Shown: piece after piece, positions 37,444 to 45,473 of the stretch
How positions within the stretch are numbered: the first letter of the stretch is position 1
Layout of the letters: every line of letters starts with the position of its first letter
NCBI GenBank assembly: GCA_934394435.1
Contig: CAKRRN010000006.1
Coordinates: 1 to 64,000, forward strand
Length of the DNA stretch: 64,000 nt
From: an uncultured Bacteroidaceae bacterium
GTDB taxonomy: Bacteria; Bacteroidota; Bacteroidia; Bacteroidales; Bacteroidaceae
Reading direction: 5' to 3'
The notes under the pieces: generated by a model
Seen by the model: only the letters and a program-made list of their open reading frames with translations
Database searches by the model: none
What the model was told of the DNA's origin: nothing
Position numbers and translations under genes: made by a program

Positions 37444-38942
37444 AAGTAGTTAGATGTCTTTTAGCCGTATGCTTACTCTTTCTGTCTGTTACAGTGCTGG
37501 GTGAGAAGGGTGATACCATTTGCTATGTCGTTGACCATTTGAAGTATAGGGTGCTTGAGTGGGACACATCTGTTGTTGTGTCTGATGTGGATTTTGGTGA
37601 GAGATTGCCTGTCTCTGCGGATGGGACTCTTGTCTTGCCTTCAGAAGTAACGATTGGGGGGCGCACCCTTCCTGTAAGCATGATTGAGGATGATGCTTTC
37701 TCTGGGCATCCAGAGCTGAGGCATCTGGTCATAGGGGAAGGAATATGGGGTCTTGGTTATAATGCGTTTCAGCAGTGTATCAACTTGGAGAGCATACATA
37801 TACCTTCAACACTCATCTCGCTTGATGATTATAGTTTTTGGGGCTGTTCGCGCCTCAAAAAAATTACTGTGGCAGACGGAAATCCAAAGTATGATTCTAA
37901 AGATAACTGCAATGCCATAATTAGTACTCAAGACGGTATTCTAAAAAAAGGTTGCCAAACAACGAGAATTCCTGAGAGAGTGACTCAGATAGGACGAGCT
38001 GCTTTCGCTGGCCAGCAAAGCATATATGACATGAAGATTCCTAAGGGGATAGAGATAATATGGGCATGCGCTTTTGAGGGATGCGTAAACCTGTCAAGCG
38101 TATCCTTACCCAAATCCCTGAAGAGGATAGGCGATGCTGCTTTCCAAGGTTGCATCAGCTTGCATGAGCTGTTTATTCCAGAGAATGTATCGGAAATAGG
38201 GGAGAATATCGTGGGGTATAGCCAAAACCTAAAGAGCATAAAAGTATCTCCAGACAACAAGACTTATGATTCTAGAGACGGGTGTAATGCCATTGTGCAA
38301 AAGGACAATGATAGGATGATTGCCGCCTGTGGAGACTCTAAAATTCCAGAGGGGATAAGGAGCATCGCGCCTTGGGCCTTTGTGGGCATTCCCATTACGG
38401 AGATTTCTATCCCCAGTAGCGTGACGGATATCGGTGAACGTGCTTTTTGGGGATGTGCAGACTGTAGCCACATCAAGGTGGCATCAGGCAATGCTGTGTA
38501 TGATTCCCAAGGAGACTGCAATGCCATTATCGAGACAGCCACAGGGAAACTTGTGGTCGGCTGTGTCCGAACGGTCATTACAGACAGAATAAGGGAAATA
38601 GGTAGCTATGCATTCGCAAGAATTCCTTTGGCAAAATACATAAAAATCCCCGAGGGGGTGGAGACAATCTCAGAGGAAGCCTTTTATTTGTGCTCAGGTA
38701 TGGAGATGCTTATCCTGCCCAAATCTTTAAGGACGATAAGGCGTGATGCATTCATGTGTTGTACAGGGCTGCAGACGGTCATTGCCAACAGTCCAGAGTT
38801 GTATATCGGTGATAATGCTTTCTCCTATAATCCTAATCTCTATGTGGTAGATTTGCCCAAAAAGGTAACCTTCGAGAGCAATATGGTGTTTTGGAAAAGT
38901 CCATTTCAAAAAATATATGACAAGATGTATGGAAAACCGTGA
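37440..38942 (+). CDS. BspA-like leucine-rich-repeat protein, copy 1
   Basis: 500 residues: signal peptide (MKVVRCLLAVCLLFLSVTVLG) followed by about twelve LRR_5/BspA-type repeats with the alternating pattern IPxxVTxIGxxAFxGCxxLxxIxIPxSL. Large repeats ending YDSxxxCNAII recur several times. No T9SS C-terminal domain is visible; the protein ends PFQKIYDKMYGKP. Such repeats in Bacteroidales surface proteins bind host matrix or other cells, but location and ligand are unknown here. Paralogous to the genes at 39738 and 41919; all three end in the same FQKIY motif. Confidence 0.88.
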   Translation: MKVVRCLLAVCLLFLSVTVLGEKGDTICYVVDHLKYRVLEWDTSVVVSDVDFGERLPVSADGTLVLPSEVTIGGRTLPVSMIEDDAFSGHPELRHLVIGEGIWGLGYNAFQQCINLESIHIPSTLISLDDYSFWGCSRLKKITVADGNPKYDSKDNCNAIISTQDGILKKGCQTTRIPERVTQIGRAAFAGQQSIYDMKIPKGIEIIWACAFEGCVNLSSVSLPKSLKRIGDAAFQGCISLHELFIPENVSEIGENIVGYSQNLKSIKVSPDNKTYDSRDGCNAIVQKDNDRMIAACGDSKIPEGIRSIAPWAFVGIPITEISIPSSVTDIGERAFWGCADCSHIKVASGNAVYDSQGDCNAIIETATGKLVVGCVRTVITDRIREIGSYAFARIPLAKYIKIPEGVETISEEAFYLCSGMEMLILPKSLRTIRRDAFMCCTGLQTVIANSPELYIGDNAFSYNPNLYVVDLPKKVTFESNMVFWKSPFQKIYDKMYGKP

Positions 38943-39046
38943 GTCTATCTGGTGGTTTCAATTGAAGAAATGAAAAAAGATTTGGTGGTAATGTGTATTT
39001 GTATTCACATCGAACTACAAAGTTTATGGAAATGAAAAATAAATAT

Positions 39047-39054
39047 TATATTTG
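39047..39054 (+). promoter_or_regulatory. Promoter -7 box of LRR module copy 2
   Basis: TATATTTG lies 44 bases before the copy-2 lipoprotein start, in a leader alignable with that of copy 1. Copy 3 has no such box in its 47-base gap, so copies 2 and 3 probably share this transcript. Confidence 0.6.
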
Positions 39055-39097
39055 TAAGCAATAATCTTGTTGCCTTATTACCTCTCAAAAACAATTT

Positions 39098-39751
39098 ATG
39101 AAAACGGAAAACAAAAACAAGGTGTTGTTTCTATTCCTCAGCCTACTGTGTGGGCTGGTTTATGCCCTTGGCAGTTGCACAGGGGATAATGATTTTACAG
39201 GTAGTGATGATCTTTCTCTCAGTATGCAGATCCCTATGACCCGAAGTACAAACCCAGAGTAGCCAGGTGGTGACTGGCAGACTAGTGATGAAGTAAGAAG
39301 GCGTACTCCTGTCTATGAGAATGAGTGTGGGCTGTATGCCTAGACAGAGGTGGCGAAACGCGACAGATATGCAATTACAGAGAATCGGCACGGCAGAGAA
39401 ATATTATAACAGAATGAAGGCATATGCAAAGAGCAATTATGCCTACGAAGGTGGTGCGATACCGGCAAGTACAATGCTTACGTTAGGTCGGCGCAATGGA
39501 ATCCTTACCGACATGTTTTTTTTGATGGAACAACTAATTCTGGGGATTATTTTAAGCAAAAGCAGAACGCAGACAATGCAAGAATAGCATGCTTTCAGAA
39601 AGAAGGGAAAGACCATTATGCAAAAATCGACAGGGTGGATGTGAAAAAGGGGGAAATTATTTATACCGACAGCGATACAGAACGCACTGGAAAGAAAGGC
39701 AAGGTCAGCATAAACCAGTTGGAGGGGGTAATGTACTATGAAGGTAAGTAG
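39098..39751 (+). pseudogene. Broken module lipoprotein (copy 2)
   Basis: Starts MKTENKNKVLFLFLSLLCGL with a lipobox LGSC, closely similar to the intact gene at 41279. It is interrupted by in-frame TAG codons (39260-39262 and about 39341-39343), a frameshift near 39385-39400, and a second frameshift at an eight-T run near 39514-39521. The remaining parts still align to the end: CFQKEGKDHYAKIDRVDVKK and a final EGVMYYEGK. The 3' end overlaps the next LRR gene by 14 bases. Sequencing error could explain the T-run but not all lesions. Confidence 0.85.
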
Positions 39752-41231
39752 GCTACTTGTATATATATATAGTATATGTGTAAGTATCTTGTCTTTTTCC
39801 TCTTTTGCGGAAGACAGGATTTACATAGTCAAGGATTGTTTGAGATACAGACTTTTTGAAGAAGACTCGTGTGCCGTCATCGCATCGGTAGCCGACGGAG
39901 CATGCCTTTCTCTTTTGCAGGACAGCATGTTAATTCTTCCTGACTCTGTAACTTTCGAGGGGCGGACGTATGTGGTTGATGGCGTGGGTAGGTATGCCTT
40001 TCGTAATAGGCTGGAAATAAAACGCCTGGTAATATCGGAAAGGACAACGTATATAGACGAAGGCGCTTTCCTCGGGTGCGCAAATTTGGAAAGCATACAC
40101 GTTTCCTCATCTTTGGAATGGTTGGACGCATACGCATTCTGCTATTGTCCCCGACTTAAAGAAATCTGGGTTGATGGGAATAACGAGAGGTATGATACTT
40201 TGGACAGTTGTAATGCCATTGTCAATAAAGAATTTGATACCCTTGTGCTTGGCTGTCAGACCACGCGCATCCCACAGGGGATTACCTCAATAGGGGATTA
40301 TGCATTTGCTGGACAGACGAACCTATCCACTTGTAAGATTCCAGAGGGGGTAGAGAACCTAGGTATCGGAGCATTTGAGGGATGCACAGGGTTGGTCCAT
40401 ATTTCTCTACCACACTCTTTGAGGTCTATTGGGCGTAGCACTTTTTTTGACTGCATGTCTTTGCAGGAGATGCACATTCCCGATGGCGTGAAGTATATCG
40501 GGAGTCAGGCACTTGCAGGATGCCAAAGGCTGAGTCGCATTACGGTCTCCAAGGAGAATGAGACTTTTGACTCCAGGTCTGAGTGCAATGCCATTGTGAG
40601 AACCCGCGACAGTGAACTTGTACAAGGGTGCGGAGCCACCAGAATCGTAGAGGGAATAAAGAGTATCGGTGAGAATGCTTTTTGGGGGAGTTCTCTTACC
40701 GAAATACATATCCCCAGTACCGTAACAAGCATTGCCCCGAATGCTTTTGGGCGTTGTCGTTTTTGCACATCGATAGATGTCGATCCAGGCAATGCTGTGT
40801 ATGATTCTCATGGGGATTGTAATGCCATCATAGAGACGGTGACAGGGAAACTGGTAAAGGGGTGTGGCCTGACAGTCATACCGAAAGAGGTGCGGGAAAT
40901 TGGCGAGTATGCTTTTTCAGGTATGTGTATGCCTGCCAATTTCGCGGTTCCCGAGGGAGTCCAGGCAATAGGGGATTGCGCGTTTTCTGGTTGTGATTTT
41001 ACTAGCGTGATGCTGCCCAACTCGCTTCGGATAATCGGAAGCAACGCTTTTGCTGACTGCAAACTGTTAAACATGGTGGACGCTGACAGCCCGGAACTGT
41101 TCCTTGGAAGAGATGCCTTCCGCTTCTGCTATTCTCTCGAGAGTGTGCGCCTTCCTCAGAATGTGACCTTCGGGAGCAATACCGTGTTTGAGTACAGTCC
41201 GTTCCAAAAGATATACGAGAAAATGCGTTAA
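39738..41231 (+). CDS. BspA-like leucine-rich-repeat protein, copy 2
   Basis: 497 residues: signal peptide (MKVSRLLVYIYSICVSILSFSSFA) and BspA/LRR_5 repeats to the end (FQKIYEKMR). Domain order is identical to copies 1 and 3. Nucleotides 40617-40936 are 319/320 identical to 42789-43108 of copy 3, while flanking parts are clearly diverged. The start lies inside the 3' end of the broken lipoprotein gene, so translation may depend on ribosomes re-initiating there. Predicted surface or secreted binding protein. Confidence 0.88.
   Translation: MKVSRLLVYIYSICVSILSFSSFAEDRIYIVKDCLRYRLFEEDSCAVIASVADGACLSLLQDSMLILPDSVTFEGRTYVVDGVGRYAFRNRLEIKRLVISERTTYIDEGAFLGCANLESIHVSSSLEWLDAYAFCYCPRLKEIWVDGNNERYDTLDSCNAIVNKEFDTLVLGCQTTRIPQGITSIGDYAFAGQTNLSTCKIPEGVENLGIGAFEGCTGLVHISLPHSLRSIGRSTFFDCMSLQEMHIPDGVKYIGSQALAGCQRLSRITVSKENETFDSRSECNAIVRTRDSELVQGCGATRIVEGIKSIGENAFWGSSLTEIHIPSTVTSIAPNAFGRCRFCTSIDVDPGNAVYDSHGDCNAIIETVTGKLVKGCGLTVIPKEVREIGEYAFSGMCMPANFAVPEGVQAIGDCAFSGCDFTSVMLPNSLRIIGSNAFADCKLLNMVDADSPELFLGRDAFRFCYSLESVRLPQNVTFGSNTVFEYSPFQKIYEKMR
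40617..40936 (+). repeat. 320-base gene-conversion block (copy 2 side)
   Basis: Identical to 42789-43108 except one T/C difference (40670 against 42842). Borders are sharp: both sides drop at once to ordinary paralogue divergence. Confidence 0.9.
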
Positions 41232-41278
41232 ATTCGCACTTGGTAATCATGTTGTTAATAACTAAAACATTAATACTA

Positions 41279-41929
41279 ATGAAAACAAAAAACAAAAGCA
41301 AGGCTGTGCTTCTTTTCCTCGGATTGCTGTGCTGGCTGGTATGTCTACTTGGCAGTTGTTCTGGGGACAGCGATTTGACAGGTAGCGATGACCTTTCTGT
41401 TGGCATGCAGATTCCCATGACCAGGAGTACAGACCCTGAGTCACCACAAGAGATTCTGACGGAGGAACAAAGAAAGAAAAAGCAACGAGAAACGCCTGTT
41501 TACGATGATGAGTGCGGCCTTTTTGCACTTACCGAGGTAAAGAAACGTAATGGAAATGTGTTTACAGATGGCGATCCCAATAATACTGCTGCAAAATATT
41601 ACGAGCGTATGAGAGAGTATGGGCGTGAGGCTTGCAACTATGATAAAGGGGCTATGACTGCGAGTACAATGCTTACAATCGGGCAAAAATATAATTTGTT
41701 GACAGGGATGGTTGATTTTCGTGACGGCATCTCTCCCATAGATTATTTTGCGAATAAGGAAAATAGGAAGAATGCTCGAATCGTCTGCTTCCAAAAGGAT
41801 GGCCAGGGGCATTATGCAAAGGTTGACCGTACAAATATGAAGACTGGTAAGGTCTTTTATACTGATAGCACAGGGACTCATGAAGTGGAGATGGATCAAA
41901 TAGAAGGTGTGTTATATTATGATAAATAA
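41279..41929 (+). CDS. C39-peptidase-like lipoprotein, intact copy 3
   Basis: 216 residues from the ATG at 41279 (MKTKNKSKAVLLFLGLLCWL). A lipobox LGSC places the lipidated Cys at 27, so outer- or inner-membrane anchored. The mature part has DDECGLFALTEV (Cys79), then QGHYAKVDR (His about 177) and VFYTDSTG (Asp about 195). That order and spacing resemble the Cys-His-Asp pattern of C39-like papain-fold peptidases. The usual Gln six residues before the Cys is absent, so catalysis is uncertain. The gene ends 11 bases inside the next LRR gene. I know no named family for it. Confidence 0.75.
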   Translation: MKTKNKSKAVLLFLGLLCWLVCLLGSCSGDSDLTGSDDLSVGMQIPMTRSTDPESPQEILTEEQRKKKQRETPVYDDECGLFALTEVKKRNGNVFTDGDPNNTAAKYYERMREYGREACNYDKGAMTASTMLTIGQKYNLLTGMVDFRDGISPIDYFANKENRKNARIVCFQKDGQGHYAKVDRTNMKTGKVFYTDSTGTHEVEMDQIEGVLYYDK

Positions 41930-43412
41930 ATCCGTGGCTTTGTTTATCCTATCTTTCCTGTTTTGTTTACAGATTATGGGAGAGAACAGGATATATTTCA
42001 TTAGAGATTCCTTGAAGTATGGCATGTGGGAAGGGGACTCAAGTGTAGTCGTCATGGATGTGTCCCCTACGGAGCCTCTGCCGGTAAACGGTGATGGTAC
42101 ACTGGTTATACCTGCGACTGTGACATTTGAGGGACATGATTACCCTGTGGAGGGAGTGGAGAAGTATGCCTTCTATAATCGCATGGAAATTCGGCATTTG
42201 GTTGTGAGTGATGGTGTGTGGGGTATAAGGGAATATGCCTTTCGGCGGTGTGCTAACTTGGAGAGTGTCTGCTTGCCCGCATCGTTGGAATACATAGAGC
42301 CAACATCGTTGGCATACAGTCCGAGGCTGCAGAAGATTGTCGTGGACGCAGGAAACAGCACATATGACTCGCGTGACGATTGTAATGCGGTGATAGAAAC
42401 GGACAATCATACTTTGCTGCTGGGGTGCAAGGACACACGCATACCGATGGGTGTGGCCTGTATTGGGCAATGTGCCTTTGAGGGGCAGTTGAACTGTGAC
42501 GAGTTTTTTGTCCCTGAAGGCATTGTCTCAATAGAGGATGGCGCATTTCTCGATTGTATGGGGCTTAAACATATCTCTCTGCCAAGTTCGTTGGAAAGTA
42601 TTGGCGATATGGCGTTTTGGGGATGTGTAAGTTTGGACAGCGTGTGTATCCCACATGCTGTTGCTCAAATAGGGAAAAGTTCGTTTTATGGTTGCCATGC
42701 CTTGAAGCATATTGAGGTTTCAGCGCACAATCCTTTCTTTGATTCCAGAGAAAACTGTAATGCCATAATCAGAACTAGGGAAGACAGTCTTGTACAAGGG
42801 TGCGGAGCCACCAGAATCGTAGAGGGAATAAAGAGTATCGGCGAGAATGCTTTTTGGGGGAGTTCTCTTACCGAAATACATATCCCCAGTACCGTAACAA
42901 GCATTGCCCCGAATGCTTTTGGGCGTTGTCGTTTTTGCACATCGATAGATGTCGATCCAGGCAATGCTGTGTATGATTCTCATGGGGATTGTAATGCCAT
43001 CATAGAGACGGTGACAGGGAAACTGGTAAAGGGGTGTGGCCTGACAGTCATACCGAAAGAGGTGCGGGAAATTGGCGAGTATGCTTTTTCAGGTATGTGT
43101 ATGCCTGCAAATTTTGTGGTTCCGGAGGGAGTCCAAACAATAGGTGGTAGTGCATTCTCTGGCTGCAATTTCTATAACGTGAGGTTGCCTAAATCGCTTC
43201 GTTCAATCGGAAGTTGCGCCTTTGCTGACTGTAAATTGTTGAACACAGTGGACGCGGACAGTCCAGAGCTTTATGTCGGAAGTGATGCGTTCCGTTTCTG
43301 TTATTCCCTCGAAAGCGTACGTCTTCCATCGAGGGTTATATTCGAGAATAATACAGTGTTTGAGTACTGTCCTTTTCAAAAGATTTACGAGGAGATATAT
43401 GCAAAACCATGA
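41919..43412 (+). CDS. BspA-like leucine-rich-repeat protein, copy 3
   Basis: 497 residues from ATG 41919 (MINKSVALFILSFLFCLQIMG signal peptide; a GTG at 41907 is an alternative). BspA/LRR_5 repeats run to the C-terminal FQKIYEEIYAKP. It is the only array member whose lipoprotein partner is intact, and its start overlaps that gene by 11 bases. It shares a 320-base nearly identical block with copy 2. A terminator follows at 43560. Confidence 0.88.
   Translation: MINKSVALFILSFLFCLQIMGENRIYFIRDSLKYGMWEGDSSVVVMDVSPTEPLPVNGDGTLVIPATVTFEGHDYPVEGVEKYAFYNRMEIRHLVVSDGVWGIREYAFRRCANLESVCLPASLEYIEPTSLAYSPRLQKIVVDAGNSTYDSRDDCNAVIETDNHTLLLGCKDTRIPMGVACIGQCAFEGQLNCDEFFVPEGIVSIEDGAFLDCMGLKHISLPSSLESIGDMAFWGCVSLDSVCIPHAVAQIGKSSFYGCHALKHIEVSAHNPFFDSRENCNAIIRTREDSLVQGCGATRIVEGIKSIGENAFWGSSLTEIHIPSTVTSIAPNAFGRCRFCTSIDVDPGNAVYDSHGDCNAIIETVTGKLVKGCGLTVIPKEVREIGEYAFSGMCMPANFVVPEGVQTIGGSAFSGCNFYNVRLPKSLRSIGSCAFADCKLLNTVDADSPELYVGSDAFRFCYSLESVRLPSRVIFENNTVFEYCPFQKIYEEIYAKP
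42789..43108 (+). repeat. 320-base gene-conversion block (copy 3 side)
   Basis: Partner of 40617-40936 at a constant offset of 2172 bases; one mismatch in 320. Confidence 0.9.
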
Positions 43413-43559
43413 GCCAATCTGGAGTTTCCTCTTTCGTGACTTGACAAAGGGGTGTAACGAACGTATATTCACATACAAGAAAGGTAAACAGACTTGGTGG
43501 TAAAGTAATTTGAATTTTATTGCTGTCCGCTATAACTTAAAATAGCATAGAACACCTAT

Positions 43560-43600
43560 CCGCAATGCCCATAAACAGGCGTTGCGGACTTTTCTTTTTG
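43560..43600 (+). terminator. Rho-independent terminator of the LRR array
   Basis: CCGCAATGCC (43560-43569) pairs with GGCGTTGCGG (43578-43587) with one mismatch, followed by ACTTTTCTTTTTG. It ends the plus-strand transcript of the LRR modules. Confidence 0.75.
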
Positions 43601-43761
43601 AAAAAGTAAGCCTCTTTAGTCAAATAAGGTTGGTTCAGGAGCAGTTCTATCTCCCATCTTTGGTGGTATATGGCAATGATTACCTCGGAAGACATCTCCA
43701 TATCGTTAGTCAGTAGCGACATCCGTTTGGGCATTTTTCTTCTTGAGATCAACATATGCAA
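43601..43761 (-). pseudogene. Transposase remnant, IS4-like DDE family
   Basis: About 45 codons on the minus strand (RRKMPKRMSLLTNDMEM, then IIAIYHQRWEIELL) match the C-terminal YREK region (Y-x2-R-x3-E) of IS4-type transposases. The normal continuation after the Glu is lost. No rest of the gene is present. The sequence ATTGCTGTCCGCTA just beyond (43515-43532) may be an IS end. Confidence 0.65.
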
Positions 43762-43881
43762 ATCTAATGAACTATTTTAAGGTGTTCGCTCAGCTTCCCT
43801 TCCTTGTTGCAACAGGGCATGAGACGCGGAAGCAAATACGCAGAAGCAGGACTACAGAAACTGCTTGCCTAATATCGTATC

Positions 43882-43969
43882 CAGTACCACCTAGCTGGTA
43901 CTGCAGTTTCATATGCTTGGTACTGGAGTGTCAGCCTGCTAAAACTCCAGTACCACCTAACTGGTACTG
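43882..43969. repeat. CAGTACCA palindrome cluster
   Basis: Two 22-base hairpins, CAGTACCA-CCTAGC-TGGTACTG (43882-43903) and CAGTACCA-CCTAAC-TGGTACTG (43948-43969). Between them TGGTACTGGAG (43918-43928) can also pair with CTCCAGTACCA (43945-43955). Alternative foldings are therefore possible. No gene overlaps. Confidence 0.85.
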
Positions 43970-43994
43970 ACGGAACTGGATGGTAAGATAGTAT

Positions 43995-44062
43995 AGCAAG
44001 TAATATAGTATTAAATGACCAAGTATTATAGTATTATTTTTTATAGCGACTTTTGTTGACCC
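43995..44062. repeat. AT-rich dispersed palindromic repeat (copy 2)
   Basis: Units AGTAATATAGTATTAAATGACC and AAGTATTATAGTATTA..., shown here in halves, match the reverse complement of 22690-22796. It lies between the CAGTACCA cluster and the rubrerythrin terminator. Confidence 0.7.
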
Positions 44063-44076
44063 CTATAAATATAGGG

Positions 44077-44120
44077 TAAAAAAAAGAGGCACGCCTTTTG
44101 ACAAAGCGTGCTTCTCTTTT
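44077..44120 (-). terminator. Rho-independent terminator of rubrerythrin
   Basis: On the minus strand, GAGAAGCACGC pairs with GCGTGCCTC and is followed by a run of eight or more T (the A-run at 44077-44085). It begins about 40 bases beyond the rubrerythrin stop. Confidence 0.85.
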
Positions 44121-44161
44121 CATGTCTCTGTGTTGGGCAATTCTGTTGCCTTGATAGGTGC

Positions 44162-44731
44162 TTATTTCTTGAAGTAGCGGTTGAATAGTCCCTGGAAGCC
44201 AGCACCATGGCGAGCCTCGTCCTTAGCCATCTCGTGTACAGTGTCGTGTATAGCATCCAAATTCAGAGCCTTAGCCTTCTTGGCAATCTCCATTTTGCCT
44301 GCGCAGGCACCTTCTTCTGCCATCATGCGCTTCTCCACGTTGGTCTTGGTGTCCCATACCACTTCGCCCAGCAACTCGGCAAACTTGGCAGCATGCTCAG
44401 CCTCTTCCAGAGCATAACGCTTGAATGCCTCTGCTATTTCAGGATAGCCCTCACGGTCAGCCTGACGGCTCATAGCCAGATACATGCCTACCTCGGTGCA
44501 TTCGCCCACAAAGTGGTCATGCAGTCCCTGCAGGACAAACTTGCCGTCTTCTGTATCGGGGATATTCTTGGCCACACCCAGCTCATGCTCGGTAACAAAC
44601 TGCAGGCCCTTGCTCTCGTCCATCAGTTTGAACTTGGAGCCGGGAACGTGACACTGAGGACACTCGGCGGGAGGATTCTCGCCCTCATAAACATACCCAC
44701 ATACGGGGCAAACCCATTTCTTTGTAGCCAT
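44162..44731 (-). CDS. rbr: Rubrerythrin with N-terminal rubredoxin domain
   Basis: A 189-residue cytoplasmic peroxide reductase. The rubredoxin Fe site is at the N-terminus (C8, C11, C24, C27; [10 protein letters not shown] and CPQCHVPG), so this is the reverse-order form. The ferritin-like diiron domain follows, with [25 protein letters not shown] and [10 protein letters not shown] supplying Glu and ExxH ligands. It detoxifies hydrogen peroxide in anaerobes, which fits the aerotolerance genes elsewhere in the window. Single gene with its own promoter box and terminator. Confidence 0.95.
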   Translation of the reverse strand: MATKKWVCPVCGYVYEGENPPAECPQCHVPGSKFKLMDESKGLQFVTEHELGVAKNIPDTEDGKFVLQGLHDHFVGECTEVGMYLAMSRQADREGYPEIAEAFKRYALEEAEHAAKFAELLGEVVWDTKTNVEKRMMAEEGACAGKMEIAKKAKALNLDAIHDTVHEMAKDEARHGAGFQGLFNRYFKK

Positions 44732-44814
44732 AATAATGAAGTTTTGAAGTTTAACATTTATGTCTCCGATTAGTATGTCTCTTCTGAGGCATGACCGAAG
44801 AACTTTTCTATGAA

Positions 44815-44822
44815 CAAAGGTA
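44815..44822 (-). promoter_or_regulatory. Promoter -7 box of rubrerythrin
   Basis: The minus strand reads TACCTTTG, an exact TAnnTTTG box, 84 bases before the rubrerythrin start. No clear -33 box or peroxide-regulator site was recognised. Confidence 0.5.
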
Positions 44823-44924
44823 GGGTCTTTTGTGGAAAGGCGTGCTGTAAGATTGCGTTTTTTTTTCTGAATGTGCAGAAAATGCCAATTCTTGTGCAGA
44901 AATTGGCCAGCATGTCTCTTTTCC

Positions 44925-45455
44925 TTATTCGTAAAGTTCTATCTCTGCAAGTTGTATACGTGTGCCTTCTGTCATTCGCGTAAATTCAAAGCGGTAGTAT
45001 CTCCACTGTTTTTGGGGCTGAATCTTAAAGAAGTAAGTCTGTTCGTTTTCATCGCTCAGCTTTCGGCTGTATTTTATTTGTTCCACCGTTTTCCATTCCT
45101 TACAATCATTGCTTCCATATATATTCCATGCTATGGGGTTTCTCATGGGATATGAATGTGTGTCTTCTGCTGTTGTCAGAGCATAAGCTTTTAGGGCGAT
45201 GCTTTTCCCTGCATCCAGAGTTATTTTGTAGGGCATTTCCTTGGGAGCATCCAGACACCATTTGGTCCATTTATGTCCATCAGCAACCATAGCAGCCCCT
45301 TCTTCACCCTCTGCATGTGTGCCTTCTACGAAGATGGTTTTTACGGGTGTCAGTTTTTCTGCATTTTCTTTCTCTTGTCCCACAGCACTTATTCCCATGG
45401 CTGATGCAGCCATTAACGCAACAGCTGTGAATGTAAGTCTACAGTTGATTTTCAT
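44925..45455 (-). CDS. Exported F5/8 type C (discoidin)-like domain protein
   Basis: 176 residues: signal peptide (about 1-25; [21 protein letters not shown]), a short linker, then one beta-sandwich domain of the F5/8C or galactose-binding-like type (about 40-176). Recognisable features are [49 protein letters not shown] and YYRFEFTRM...[10 protein letters not shown]. Stand-alone domains like this bind carbohydrate or mediate surface contacts. No catalytic domain. 18 bases after the cation-efflux gene on the same strand, but no functional link is evident. Confidence 0.8.
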   Translation of the reverse strand: MKINCRLTFTAVALMAASAMGISAVGQEKENAEKLTPVKTIFVEGTHAEGEEGAAMVADGHKWTKWCLDAPKEMPYKITLDAGKSIALKAYALTTAEDTHSYPMRNPIAWNIYGSNDCKEWKTVEQIKYSRKLSDENEQTYFFKIQPQKQWRYYRFEFTRMTEGTRIQLAEIELYE

Positions 45456-45473
45456 TTTATGTATATAATTATA

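Noticed and set aside
39315..39587. Separate 90-residue gene
   Set aside because: It is the middle part of the broken copy-2 lipoprotein in a shifted frame; its conserved stretch aligns to residues of the intact copy 3.
39098..39751. Programmed frameshift or stop-codon read-through in lipoprotein copy 2
   Set aside because: At least four separate lesions would have to be bypassed, and copy 3 needs none. Decay is simpler.
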